Notes: generated by a model not told the origin, from the letters alone. A DNA stretch of 64,000 nt from Haloferax sulfurifontis ATCC BAA-897 (GCF_000337835.1 NZ_AOLM01000012.1:118356-182355), one strand, 5' to 3'. Positions 1 to 8,126 are shown, counted from the stretch's first letter. Program-made: numbers and translations.

Positions 1-2620
1 GTTCGTCCTCGTTGATGTTGACGTAGAGCTTCCCGTAGCCGGTGTCGATGCGCTGGGTGACGCCGTACAGCACGTCCGGGCGGGGGCGCTTTTTGCCCAC
101 GTCGCTCGGGGAGTCGGCGAAGGCGAGTTCGAGTTCGCTCCCGATGAGGTCCGAGACCTCCTCGGATTCGAGGAACGCCTCCACGTCGCCGAACACGTCG
201 CGAATCTGCGAGACGATGGCCTCGGCGGCCTCTTCGTCGTCGGAGAACTCGGTGTTCTTCGCGCGCGTGGTGAGCACCTGCTTCGAGCGGGTGCCGTCGC
301 GGTAGACGGTGACGCCCTTGCCGCCGTGGTCGTAGATGTAGCGGTAGACCTCGTCCATGTCCTCCTTCGAGGCGCTGTTCGGGAAGTTACAGGTCTTCGA
401 GATGGCGGAGTCGACGCCACTCTGGAGAGCGCACTGGACGCCCGCGTGCTCGATGCCCGCGAGGTCGGAGGTCACGACGAACAGCTCGGAGATGGCGTCC
501 GGAACCGTCGACAGCGAGGCGAGTCCGTCGAACTGGTTGCTCGCCATCTGCTCCTGTGCCTCCTCCTTCACGGCCTCGACGTCGATGTCGTTGGCCTCCA
601 GCACGCGGAGGAAGTAGTCGTCGAACTCGACGAGCATCTCGTCGCCCTGCACGTCGTCGGAGACGTTCTTGTAGTAGGCGACGTTGTAGATGGGCTCACA
701 GCCGCCGGTGGTGTTCGACACCATCGACGTGGTGCCCGTCGGGGCGATGGTCGTCGTGTTGTGGTTGCGGATGGGGTAGCCGTCTTCCCAGTCGTCGGCG
801 TCCTCGCCGGTGTGGTGTTCGAACCACTCGCGGTACTCGGTCGGGTTCGCGTACTTCGAGTCTTCCCACGCCTCGAACGGGCCGCGCTCTGCGGCGAGTT
901 CGTGGGAGGCCCGCTTGGACCCGTGGTTGATGTGGGTCATGAGCTGCTGGGCGATTTCGTTGCCCTCGTCGGAGCCGTAGCGGACGCCGAGCTGGATGTA
1001 CAGCTGGGCGAGACCCATGATGCCGAGACCGATCTTGCGGAGTTCGCGGACCTTCTCCTCGATTTTCTCGACCGGGAAGTCCGACATCGTGACGACGTTT
1101 TCGAGGAAGCGCGTGCCGCTTTCGATGCGGTGGTCGAACTCCTCCCAGTCGACGGCGTCTTCGAGGAACGCCTCGGTCGCGGCCTCCAGCGAGTCGTACT
1201 CGTCGCCGTGGGCGTCGTACCAGACGCGCCAGTCGGGCGAATCCTCGGCGACGAGCGTCGAGAGGTTGATGTGGCCGAGGTTACACGCCTCGTACTCCTC
1301 CAGCGGCTGTTCGCCGCAGGGGTTGGTCGCGAGAATCTGGTGGTCGGGGTGCTTTTCGACGTCGAAGGAGTGCTGTTTGTTCGCGCGTTCGAGATAGACG
1401 ACGCCGGGTTCGCCGTTCTCCCACGCGCCCTCGATAATCTGGTCCCAGAGTTCCTTCGCGGGGACCGAAAGCACCTCGCCGACCTCGACGTGCTCGCCGA
1501 GACCGAACATGTCGTAGATTTCCTTCGTCTGGGGCGTGGCGACGTGCGGTTCCTCGGTTCGGGGGTTCGTGAAGACGAACTCCTCGTCGTTGTACAGCGC
1601 CTCCATGAAGCCGTCGGTGATGCCGACGGAGATGTTGAAGTTCGAGAGGTGGCCCTCGACGGCGTTGCGGAGGTGTTTGGGGACGCGGCCGTCCTCGTCG
1701 ATGAGTTCGCGCGCCTCGTCGAGCGCGTCGACGAACTTGGTGTGGGTGAAGTCGTCGGGGTCGTTCAGGCGGAGCGTGTGCGCGAGCGATACGTCCTTGT
1801 TCTTCGCGTGGAGGAACTGGATGACGTCGGGGTGGCTGACGCGCATGACGCCCATCTGCGCGCCGCGGCGCGCGCCGCCCTGCGCGATGGTCTCGCACAT
1901 CTGGTCGAACGTCCGCATGAACGTGATGGGGCCGGAGGCGATGCCGCCGGTCGAGCCGACCGCGTCGCCGTAGGGGCGGAGCTTCCAGAAGGCGTAGCCC
2001 ATGCCGCCGCCGGACTGGAACACCTCGGCGGCCTCCTTGGCCGTCTGATGGATGTCGGTGATGTCGTCGCCGGGGGAGTCGACGAAACAGGCCGAAAGCT
2101 GTTGGAGTTCGTCGCCGGCGTTCATGAGCGTCGGCGAGTTCGGCATGAAGGAGAGCTGTTCCATCAGCTCCTCGAACGTCTCGCGCTTCTCGACGACGAC
2201 GTCGCGTACCTCCTCGGGGAGTTCGGGGACGAGGGTGTCGTAGGCGAACTTGTTGACGTTGTACACCGAAAGCGTCGCCTCGGCCTCGTCGTCGTCGGCC
2301 GTGACGCCCGTGCCGAAGACCTCCGCGGCGAGTTCGTCGCGGCGCGGGTGGTCCGGCTTGATGAGGTCGGGGGTGACCGTGAGTTCGATGTCGCGCTTTT
2401 CGGCCTCGAAGACGGCCTCGGCGAGCGCGATGTTCTTCGCAACGCGGGGGAACAGGTCCTCCTGCGTCTCGACGAGGTCGCCGTCGGCGTCCTTGCGGAG
2501 GTAGCGGGCGGGGAGAATGTTGTTGTAGGCGTTGCCCGTCATCCGCGCTTCGAGGGTCTCGCCTTCGGTCCGCTTGACCGGAAGCACGAGTTCGTCCGTC
2601 GAGAGGTTCGCGTCGCTCAT
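1..2620 (-). CDS. nrdJ: Adenosylcobalamin-dependent (class II) ribonucleotide reductase, 3' end beyond the left edge
   Basis: It reduces ribonucleotides to deoxyribonucleotides in the cytoplasm, using a thiyl radical generated from adenosylcobalamin. About 873 codons are visible from the ATG at 2620, and the frame is still open at base 1, so the C-terminus is missing. Visible motifs are the half-cystine near residue 178 (LSACFVD) and the radical-cysteine motif NPCGEQ, with Cys near residue 435. GLGIMGLAQ and PTGTTSM also fit the class II fold. A 22-codon ORF ends one base before this start (TAAGATG), suggesting translational coupling. No NrdB-like partner is seen, as expected for class II. 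The open + strand frames across this stretch are shadows. Confidence 0.93.
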   Translation of the reverse strand, partial: MSDANLSTDELVLPVKRTEGETLEARMTGNAYNNILPARYLRKDADGDLVETQEDLFPRVAKNIALAEAVFEAEKRDIELTVTPDLIKPDHPRRDELAAEVFGTGVTADDDEAEATLSVYNVNKFAYDTLVPELPEEVRDVVVEKRETFEELMEQLSFMPNSPTLMNAGDELQQLSACFVDSPGDDITDIHQTAKEAAEVFQSGGGMGYAFWKLRPYGDAVGSTGGIASGPITFMRTFDQMCETIAQGGARRGAQMGVMRVSHPDVIQFLHAKNKDVSLAHTLRLNDPDDFTHTKFVDALDEARELIDEDGRVPKHLRNAVEGHLSNFNISVGITDGFMEALYNDEEFVFTNPRTEEPHVATPQTKEIYDMFGLGEHVEVGEVLSVPAKELWDQIIEGAWENGEPGVVYLERANKQHSFDVEKHPDHQILATNPCGEQPLEEYEACNLGHINLSTLVAEDSPDWRVWYDAHGDEYDSLEAATEAFLEDAVDWEEFDHRIESGTRFLENVVTMSDFPVEKIEEKVRELRKIGLGIMGLAQLYIQLGVRYGSDEGNEIAQQLMTHINHGSKRASHELAAERGPFEAWEDSKYANPTEYREWFEHHTGEDADDWEDGYPIRNHNTTTIAPTGTTSMVSNTTGGCEPIYNVAYYKNVSDDVQGDEMLVEFDDYFLRVLEANDIDVEAVKEEAQEQMASNQFDGLASLSTVPDAISELFVVTSDLAGIEHAGVQCALQSGVDSAISKTCNFPNSASKEDMDEVYRYIYDHGGKGVTVYRDGTRSKQVLTTRAKNTEFSDDEEAAEAIVSQIRDVFGDVEAFLESEEVSDLIGSELELAFADSPSDVGKKRPRPDVLYGVTQRIDTGYGKLYVNINEDE

Positions 2621-2621
2621 C

Positions 2622-2690
2622 TTACTGTCCCTCCCGCCCGAGCCGCGTTCGGGCGAGGTCGCGTCGATAGTGTCCGGAAATTCCGCTCAT
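2622..2690 (-). CDS. Short upstream ORF (22 aa) coupled to nrdJ
   Basis: Translation begins MSGISGHYRRD and ends GREGQ with TAA; the stop and the nrdJ ATG are arranged TAAGATG. A TATA-like TTAA at 2724-2727 lies about 35 bp upstream, so a transcript starting near 2700 would carry this ORF first. The peptide is basic (five Arg in the middle) with no membrane segment. It could be a translated leader that sets ribosome delivery to nrdJ, a tiny protein, or chance. I do not recognise it; the coupling is seen in the sequence, the role is inferred. Confidence 0.4.
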   Translation of the reverse strand: MSGISGHYRRDLARTRLGREGQ

Positions 2691-3155
2691 TGGTGACGAT
2701 ATTGGTGTGTGTTGCGTGGTTGGTTAAGGGCTTCGAACTCGGAGGTCCGACCGCCGAACGTATCAGTTTTAGTGCAATTACGCCGACGGCCGGCGACCGG
2801 GTCCGAACTGCACGGATTCATAGGACGGGCGGAAACCACATAACCGTAGGTAGAGCGGAGCGGAAGTGAAATAGCGACGCGGGAAATCGCAAGACATAGC
2901 GCTGATATCCAGTAGAACGTGAGGGGGGAGACGGAACGTCTGAAACCGTCACATGGTGAACTGTCCCGCATCACCGGAGAGGATATAAAGGAACCCCGGA
3001 CAGTCGACAGCCACATAACTATCAGAATTCGTATGTGCGGATTTCGCAGTCGATCAGGGGTGCCGAAATCGGTCGTTTCGGCGGGAGAACCGCGCCGGAA
3101 CCGCGCGACGAGACCGCCCACAAGCTTATCCGCTCTACGGGTGTCATATCGGGGT
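2691..3155. other. Intergenic region without a convincing gene
   Basis: This gap is visibly less GC-rich than its neighbours. It holds the nrdJ promoter at one end and AAGCTTATC (3123-3131) about 27 bp before the small + strand membrane gene at the other. GGATATAAAGG near 2980 also resembles a TATA box, but no ORF follows at the right distance. I see no tRNA fold and no recognisable cobalamin-riboswitch core. A long minus-strand frame at 2687-3181 lacks haloarchaeal composition and is not called. Confidence 0.5.
2721..2730 (-). promoter_or_regulatory. Probable TATA element of the nrdJ transcript
   Basis: On the minus strand this reads CCCTTAACCA, an AT-rich patch in GC-rich surroundings, about 35 bp before the 22-codon upstream ORF and about 105 bp before nrdJ. 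The position fits an archaeal TATA box giving a short leader. Confidence 0.4.
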
Positions 3156-3368
3156 ATGGTACTGACTCCCCTCGCGCTCACCCCGTTACAGCTCGGCGGC
3201 CTGCTCTCCGGGCCGCTCGGTCAGATGCTCGTGGTGCTCGCGGCCGTCGCCGTCGTCATCCTCGTCGGCCGGCTGTTCCTCAAAGTCGCGTGGCGACTGG
3301 TCACCATCGCCGCCATCGTCGTGGGCGCGCTGTTGTTGCTCTCGTTTTTCGGCATCAACGTCCTGTAA
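3156..3368 (+). CDS. Small membrane protein, 70 aa
   Basis: Two hydrophobic helices are visible: about residues 24-38 (VLAAVAVVILVG) and 47-66 (LVTIAAIVVGALLLLSFFG), separated by a short basic linker with Lys and Arg. The ATG at 3156 lies about 27 bp after the TATA-like AAGCTTATC, which suggests a leaderless message; longer in-frame starts upstream would sit before the promoter. It lies tail to tail with trpG, 108 bp away. I do not recognise a family; such short two-helix proteins are common and conserved in haloarchaea. Confidence 0.65.
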   Translation: MVLTPLALTPLQLGGLLSGPLGQMLVVLAAVAVVILVGRLFLKVAWRLVTIAAIVVGALLLLSFFGINVL

Positions 3369-3476
3369 CCGCGGGAGAACAGGCTCCGGACCGCGACCAC
3401 GCGAAGGCCGCGGAGAAGCCGCGGTCGCGGTCGAACCGACGTGCCGACGTACTGACGTGGCTGACGCGCCCTCGAT

Positions 3477-4091
3477 TCAGGCCACGTCGAAGCCGGCGAC
3501 CGACGCGAGGAAGTTTCTGACGACGCCGTGTCCGGACCCCGTGAGCACGCTCTCGGGGTGGAACTGGACGCATTCGATGGGGTACTCGCGGTGGCGGACG
3601 CCCATCACGAGCGCCTCGCCGTCGTGGTCGGTCGTCGCCGAGACGTCGAAGCAGTCGGGGACCTCCGTGGCGACGAGCGAGTGGTAGCGCCCGGCCGGGA
3701 AGCCGTCTTCGAGGCCGGCGAAGACGCCCTCACCGTCGTGGTCGACCGGGAACGCCTTGCCGTGAATCGGCTCCGGCGCGTGGCCGATGGTGCCGCCGTA
3801 GGCGTACACGGCGGCTTCGAGGCCGAGGCAGACGCCGAGAGTCGGAATCTCGGGCGACAGCTCCGTGAGCACGTCGTTGGTCACGCCCACGTCGCGGTCG
3901 TTCTTCGGGTGGCCCGGCCCCGGCGAGACGACGATTGCGTCGGGGTCGAGGTCGCGTATCTCGTCGAGCGAGGCGGTGTTCTTCCGCACTTCGATGTCGA
4001 GCGGTTCGCCCTCGACGGTCTGTTCTGAGAAGTACTCCACGAGGTTGTACGTGAACGAATCGAAGTTGTCGACGACGACGAGTCGAATCAT
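3477..4091 (-). CDS. trpG: Anthranilate synthase component II (glutamine amidotransferase)
   Basis: It supplies ammonia from glutamine to TrpE for the conversion of chorismate to anthranilate. The 204-residue protein is a class I glutamine amidotransferase: VVDNFDSFTYNL at the N-terminus, the oxyanion SPGPG region, the nucleophile in GVCLGLEAA, and the catalytic His in QFHPES. The length is normal for a stand-alone TrpG. Its ATG overlaps the trpE stop (ATGA), so it is the last gene of the trpD-F-E-G operon and is probably translationally coupled. Confidence 0.95.
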   Translation of the reverse strand: MIRLVVVDNFDSFTYNLVEYFSEQTVEGEPLDIEVRKNTASLDEIRDLDPDAIVVSPGPGHPKNDRDVGVTNDVLTELSPEIPTLGVCLGLEAAVYAYGGTIGHAPEPIHGKAFPVDHDGEGVFAGLEDGFPAGRYHSLVATEVPDCFDVSATTDHDGEALVMGVRHREYPIECVQFHPESVLTGSGHGVVRNFLASVAGFDVA

Positions 4092-5662
4092 TGCGACGCC
4101 TCCTCGGTCCCGTACTCGATGCGGCGGACGGCGTCGAGCACCCCGCCCATCTTCTGTTCTGTCTCCTCGTACTCCGCGGTCGGGTCGGAGTCGGCGACGA
4201 TGCCGGCCCCCGCACGGACGGTGATGACGTCTTCCGAGCCGCCGGAGTCGACTGTCGCGGTCCGGATGACGATTGCCATGTCGGCGTCGCCGGTCCACGA
4301 GTAGTAGCCGACGCCGCCGCCGTAGACGCCGCGGGGCTCGTCTTCGAGGTCGTCGATAATCTCCATCGCGCGGACCTTCGGCGCGCCCGTGAGCGTCCCC
4401 GCGGGGAACGTCGCGCGGGTGGCGTCGAAGGCGTCCGAGTCGGGGTCGAGCGTCCCCGAGACGGTCGATTCGATGTGCTGGACGTGGCTGTATTTGATGA
4501 TGCTCATGAAGTCCTCGACGCGGACGCTCCCGGGGGTCGAGACCCGGCGCACGTCGTTGCGGCCGAGGTCGACGAGCATCGTGTGCTCGGCGCGCTCTTT
4601 CGCGTCCGCGAGGAGTTCGCCGGCGAGGCGGCGGTCTTCGACCGGGCCGGAGCCGCGCTGGCACGTCCCCGCGATGGGGTTGACGACGACGCGGTCGCCC
4701 CGAACGGAGACGAGCGTCTCGGGGCTCGCGCCGACGACGCGCCGGTCGCCGTGCCGGAGTAAGTACATGTACGGCGAGGGGTTCACCTCGCGCAGGGAGG
4801 CGTACAGACCGACCGGGTCCACCTGTCCGCGGAGTTTTCGGGTGCGCGAGATGACGCCCTGATAGATGTCGCCGTCGCGGACGTGTTCTTTCGTCTTCCT
4901 GACCGCGGCCTCGTAGTCCTCGCGGGAGCCGGCGTCCTCGCCGGTCCGCTCGAAGCCGCCGGGCGAGGGGTCGGCCGCCGCCCGGAGCTTCTCGACGACG
5001 CGCTCGGCCTCGGCGACGACGCCGTCGTACACCTCGCCGGGGTCGTCGTCGGGCGAGACGACGGGGGTACAGACGAGGCGGACGGCGTCCTCGCGGTGGT
5101 CGAACGAGAGGGTGCGCGTCGTGAGGACGAACTCGGCGTCCGGGTCGTCGGTGTCGGGGCGGTCGCGGCCGACCTCGTCGAGCCAGAGGTCGTAGACGGC
5201 CTCGTAGGCGAGAAAGCCGACCAGCCCGCCGGTGAGCGTCTGGCGGTCGGTGTCGGGGAAGTTGACCCGCGGGAGGTCGGGGAGCGCGCCGCGCAGGGAG
5301 TCGAGCACATCGCCGTCGCCCGCGCCGACGAACGCCGCGGCGGGGCCGCCGAGGTCGGTCACGTCGACGCCGTCGGGGCCGACCGTCACGACCGCTTCCG
5401 GGTCGTAGCCGACGAACGAAAAGCGCGCGTGGGAGTCCGCGGCCGTCGCGGGCGCGGAGAACGCGCCCTGCGGGTTGCTGGAGGAGACCTTCTCGGCGCT
5501 CTCCAAGAGGAAGCCGTAGTCGCTCCGGTCGGCGAGCGTCGTGTACGCGGCCAGCGGGTCCACGGACACGTCGAGGTCGGAAACGAGGTGCGTCACGACC
5601 GGTTCGTCCGCGTCGCCGACGAGGTCGACGAACGCCTCGCGGTCGGTGTCGGGGGCCGTCAC
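4088..5662 (-). CDS. trpE: Anthranilate synthase component I
   Basis: With TrpG it makes anthranilate from chorismate, the first committed step to tryptophan. The 524-residue chorismate-binding enzyme shows the feedback-site motif LLESAE at about residues 52-57, and the catalytic-domain motifs GDIYQGVISR, NPIAGTCQRG, LVDLGRNDVRR, FPAGTLTGAPK and GAGIVADSDP. The LLES motif suggests inhibition by tryptophan, by family knowledge. The start is a GTG at 5662 that overlaps the trpF stop (GTGA). The stop overlaps trpG. Longer frames upstream merely run through trpF in another frame. Confidence 0.95.
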   Translation of the reverse strand: MTAPDTDREAFVDLVGDADEPVVTHLVSDLDVSVDPLAAYTTLADRSDYGFLLESAEKVSSSNPQGAFSAPATAADSHARFSFVGYDPEAVVTVGPDGVDVTDLGGPAAAFVGAGDGDVLDSLRGALPDLPRVNFPDTDRQTLTGGLVGFLAYEAVYDLWLDEVGRDRPDTDDPDAEFVLTTRTLSFDHREDAVRLVCTPVVSPDDDPGEVYDGVVAEAERVVEKLRAAADPSPGGFERTGEDAGSREDYEAAVRKTKEHVRDGDIYQGVISRTRKLRGQVDPVGLYASLREVNPSPYMYLLRHGDRRVVGASPETLVSVRGDRVVVNPIAGTCQRGSGPVEDRRLAGELLADAKERAEHTMLVDLGRNDVRRVSTPGSVRVEDFMSIIKYSHVQHIESTVSGTLDPDSDAFDATRATFPAGTLTGAPKVRAMEIIDDLEDEPRGVYGGGVGYYSWTGDADMAIVIRTATVDSGGSEDVITVRAGAGIVADSDPTAEYEETEQKMGGVLDAVRRIEYGTEEASQ

Positions 5663-6324
5663 GCGACGACCTCCTCGTGGTCGCCGGACGCTCCGCGGGC
5701 CGCTTTCGCCGCGGCGACGAACGCGCGGACCGCGTCGTGGTCCTTGACGCCGCCGGACGACTCGACGCCGCTCGCGACGTCGACGCCGTAGGGTTCGACC
5801 GTGCGAACCGCCTCGGCGACGTTGTCGGGCGTCAGCCCTCCCGCGAGCACCACGGGGACATCGACCGCGTCGACGAGTTCGCGCGAGGCGTCCCAGTCGT
5901 GGGTCTCGCCGGTGCCGCCCGCGCCCGAGGCGGAGGGCGTGTCGACGAGGACGGCGTCGACGACGGGCGCGACAGCGCGTGCGCGGTCGAGGTCGGTCGC
6001 GTCGACGACGGGGACGACGCGGACGCCGGTCGCGCGGAGCGAGTCGAGGTCGTCGGCCGCGAAGTCGCCGTGGAGTTGGAGCACGTCGGGGCCGACTTCG
6101 CGCGCGAGGTCGCGGGCGTGGTCGATGGAGTCGGGCATGGTCACGAGGACGGTCGTGAGGAACGGCGGCGCGGCGGCGAACAGTTCGCGGGCGCGCTCGC
6201 GAGGAATCTCGCGGGGCGTGTCCACGGGCACGTCGCAGATGGCGCCGACCGCGTCGGTACCGGCCGCCTCGACGGCGGCGAGGTCGGCTTCGTCGGTGAC
6301 GCCGCACACTTTGGCGCGGGTCAT
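5659..6324 (-). CDS. trpF: Phosphoribosylanthranilate isomerase
   Basis: It catalyses the Amadori rearrangement of phosphoribosyl-anthranilate to CdRP, the third tryptophan step. The 221-residue TIM barrel has the catalytic Cys in KVCGVT at residue 7, the general-acid Asp region near residues 128-130 (LVDT), the phosphate-binding GGLTPDNV and the C-terminal DVASGVESSGGVKD. The length is typical. It starts one base beyond the trpD stop and its own stop overlaps trpE, so it is embedded in the operon. No trpC, trpB or trpA is in the window; in H. volcanii these form a separate cluster. Confidence 0.95.
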   Translation of the reverse strand: MTRAKVCGVTDEADLAAVEAAGTDAVGAICDVPVDTPREIPRERARELFAAAPPFLTTVLVTMPDSIDHARDLAREVGPDVLQLHGDFAADDLDSLRATGVRVVPVVDATDLDRARAVAPVVDAVLVDTPSASGAGGTGETHDWDASRELVDAVDVPVVLAGGLTPDNVAEAVRTVEPYGVDVASGVESSGGVKDHDAVRAFVAAAKAARGASGDHEEVVA

Positions 6325-6325
6325 C

Positions 6326-7321
6326 TCACGCCTCCCGGAGCGCGTCGAGTTTGGCTTTCGCGGCGCCGGACTCGATGGCGTCGCGGGCGACTTCGACGCC
6401 CTCCTCCAGCGAGTCCGCGAGGTCGGCGACGTAGACGGCCGCGCCGGCGTTGGCGAGGATGAGGTCGCGCTTCGGCCCGGTCACGTCGCCGGTGAGGATG
6501 CCTTCGAGGTCGTCGGCGTTCTCCTGCGGCGTGCCGCCGGCGACCGCCTCGATAGGGGCCTGTTCGAGGCCGAGGTCGGCGGGCGTGAGGGTGTACTCGG
6601 TGATTTCGTCGCCGTCGATTTCGGCCACCGTCGTCGCGTCGTGGAGCGCGATTTCGTCCATGCCGGAGCCGTGGACGACGAGGGCGCGCTCGACGGGCAT
6701 GTGCGACAGCGACTCGGCGATGAGCGGGACGAGGTCGGCGTCGTAGACGCCGAGAACCTGCGCGTCGGCCCCGGCGGGGTTCGTCAGCGGCCCGAGGACG
6801 TTGAAGATGGTCCGCATGCCGAGTTCCTTCCGCGGGCCGATGACGGCCTTCATCGCGGGGTGGAACACGGGCGCGAGCATGAAGCCGACGCCGTTGTCCT
6901 CGATACAGGATTCGACGGACTCGGGGTCGGCCTCGACGTTCACGCCGGCGACCTCCAGCACGTCGGCGCTCCCAGAAGACGAAGAGACGGAGTAGTTGCC
7001 GTGCTTGGCCACCGCCGCGCCCGCGCCGGCCGCGACGAGCGCGCTCGTGGTCGAGACGTTGATGGTGTTGTAGTCGTCGCCGCCGGTGCCGCAGGTGTCG
7101 ACGAGCGGGCCGCGGTCGGGTTCGATGGTCAGGGCGGCGTCGCGCATCCCCTGCGCGAACCCCGCGATTTCGGCCTCGGTCTCGCCTTTCGACCGGAGCG
7201 CGGCGAGGAGCGCGCCGATTTGCGCCTCGGTCGCGTCCTCGAAGACCGCCCGCGCGGCGTCGCGCGCCTCCTCGATAGTCAGGTCCGCACCGCCGGTCAC
7301 ACGTTCGATATAATCCTGCAT
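6326..7321 (-). CDS. trpD: Anthranilate phosphoribosyltransferase
   Basis: It transfers the phosphoribosyl group of PRPP to anthranilate. The 331-residue protein has the PRPP and Mg site DTCGTGGD at about residues 75-82, the NVST motif, KHGN, and the later GPLTNPAGA. It is the first gene of trpDFEG, the order described for H. volcanii. The upstream region carries a TATA element and a strong TGTAC-type inverted repeat, so the operon is probably repressed when tryptophan is plentiful (inference). Confidence 0.95.
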   Translation of the reverse strand: MQDYIERVTGGADLTIEEARDAARAVFEDATEAQIGALLAALRSKGETEAEIAGFAQGMRDAALTIEPDRGPLVDTCGTGGDDYNTINVSTTSALVAAGAGAAVAKHGNYSVSSSSGSADVLEVAGVNVEADPESVESCIEDNGVGFMLAPVFHPAMKAVIGPRKELGMRTIFNVLGPLTNPAGADAQVLGVYDADLVPLIAESLSHMPVERALVVHGSGMDEIALHDATTVAEIDGDEITEYTLTPADLGLEQAPIEAVAGGTPQENADDLEGILTGDVTGPKRDLILANAGAAVYVADLADSLEEGVEVARDAIESGAAKAKLDALREA

Positions 7322-7332
7322 TGGTAATCACC

Positions 7333-7380
7333 GATGTACTTCTTCGGGTTATGATGTACAAATTCGTACATCGGCTTAAG
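7333..7380 (-). promoter_or_regulatory. trp operon promoter and TGTAC-type operator
   Basis: A perfect inverted repeat GATGTAC-(6 nt)-GTACATC occupies 7353-7372, and a third half-site GATGTAC lies at 7333-7339, exactly 20 bp from the first. On the minus strand the likely TATA element CTTAAG (7375-7380) is directly upstream, so the operator falls between TATA and the expected start of transcription near 7350. The half-site closely resembles the TRP box TGTACA bound by the archaeal repressor TrpY in Methanothermobacter. Repression by a TrpY-like protein is inferred. Confidence 0.65.
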
Positions 7381-7493
7381 CGTGTCGGGCTGGCGAAAAT
7401 CGCCGCCATCGCCCGTCTCCGCCCGGGGCGAATCGCCCGCCTCGGACGGCGGGACCGCGCTGTGGCCCGAATCGCCGCACGTAGTCCGATTCG

Positions 7494-7503
7494 AAAGCTT
7501 AAA
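7494..7503 (+). promoter_or_regulatory. Probable promoter of the tandem tRNA-Val genes
   Basis: AAGCTTAAAT lies about 60 bp before the first tRNA-Val. It is the only AT-rich patch in the stretch and fits an archaeal TATA box with a short 5' leader that would be removed from the precursor. Confidence 0.4.
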
Positions 7504-7560
7504 TTGTAACCCCGGACAACGGAGAGATGCGTCCGAACGAGCGCGGGAAGCACCGTAACC

Positions 7561-7635
7561 GGGTTGGTGGTCTAGTCTGGTTATGACACCTCCTTGACAT
7601 GGAGGAGGCCGGCAGTTCAAATCTGCCCCAACCCA
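7561..7635 (+). tRNA. tRNA-Val (anticodon GAC), copy 1
   Basis: The acceptor stem GGGTTGG pairs with CCAACCC and is followed by discriminator A at 7635. The anticodon arm is CCTCC-TTGACAT-GGAGG, giving anticodon GAC, and the T arm contains GTTCAAAT. CCA is not encoded. It is 75 nt long with no intron, and a second, identical copy follows 43 bp downstream. Confidence 0.95.
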
Positions 7636-7678
7636 CTCCTCTTCCCGCGTTTCGGCGTTCGGCGATGTTCGCAACACC

Positions 7679-7753
7679 GGGTTGGTGGTCTAGTCTGGTT
7701 ATGACACCTCCTTGACATGGAGGAGGCCGGCAGTTCAAATCTGCCCCAACCCA
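7679..7753 (+). tRNA. tRNA-Val (anticodon GAC), copy 2
   Basis: It is identical over all 75 nt to the copy at 7561-7635, with anticodon GAC. The 43-bp spacer between the two is not duplicated. They are probably transcribed together from the promoter near 7494. Confidence 0.95.
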
Positions 7754-7821
7754 CTTCTCTCCGACGCCACGACCGCGAGAGGCCTCTATGTCTCTCGCGT
7801 CGGCGTCGTGTACGTGGTTCC

Positions 7822-7835
7822 GGGCAGATTTGAAC
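7822..7835 (-). other. Possible tRNA-Val 3' fragment, inverted
   Basis: Fourteen bases (minus strand GTTCAAATCTGCCC) match the T arm of the two tRNA-Val genes, but in opposite orientation and without the rest of a tRNA. The following bases, up to about 7900, are rich in GAGCGA-type short repeats common between haloarchaeal genes. It may be a relic of recombination at the tRNA genes or a coincidence. Confidence 0.25.
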
Positions 7836-7976
7836 CGGCGAGCGAACGCTGTGAGCGAGTGAGGTTCACGCGAGCGGAGCGAGCGCGTCACCCGACACAA
7901 CCCACCGCACCACTCACCGACCATACAGTCTCCCGCACCACCCAACCACTATGTTTTCCCCCCGCGAACTCCGCCC

Positions 7977-8126
7977 ATGACCCTCCTGCAGATTCCCGGT
8001 GGTCCGGAACTCGTTATTCTGGCGCTGTTGCTCCTCATCCCGCTCGCGGTCGTCTATCTGGGCTACAAGCTCATCCAGTCGCTCCGGGCGTTCGAGGAGG
8101 GCAGAGAAGAGCAGTCACAGCGGTAG
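7977..8126 (+). CDS. Very small TatA-like membrane protein, 49 aa
   Basis: The protein opens with IPGGPELVILALLLLIP, one long helix, followed by an amphipathic YLGYKLIQSLRAFEEGREE segment. The GGPEL opening and charged amphipathic helix resemble haloarchaeal TatA twin-arginine translocase subunits, but the usual FG hinge is replaced by VYLGY and the tail is very short. The ATG lies about 24 bp after a TATA-like ACTATGTTTT (7949-7958). It could be a TatA paralogue or an unrelated single-pass protein. It ends one base before the convergent DUF2062 gene. Confidence 0.6.
   Translation: MTLLQIPGGPELVILALLLLIPLAVVYLGYKLIQSLRAFEEGREEQSQR

Noticed and set aside
326..2869. Long + strand frame of 847 codons
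   Set aside because: It is the antisense shadow of nrdJ. The translation is a Val/Leu/Gly/Arg-rich string with no domain, while the minus strand encodes a clear class II reductase.
2621..3155. Possible cobalamin riboswitch before the B12-dependent reductase
   Set aside because: I looked for the conserved riboswitch core and did not find it; the transcript leader also seems too short.
2687..3181. Minus-strand frame upstream of nrdJ
   Set aside because: Composition is not haloarchaeal (few acidic residues) and it overlaps the promoters of both flanking genes.
6321..7553. 410-codon minus frame across trpD
   Set aside because: Arg-rich out-of-frame reading of trpD; the trpD frame itself carries all family motifs.
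7297..7945. Repeated peptide VGADLNCRPPPCQGG in minus frames
   Set aside because: It is the antisense reading of the two identical tRNA-Val genes, not a protein repeat.
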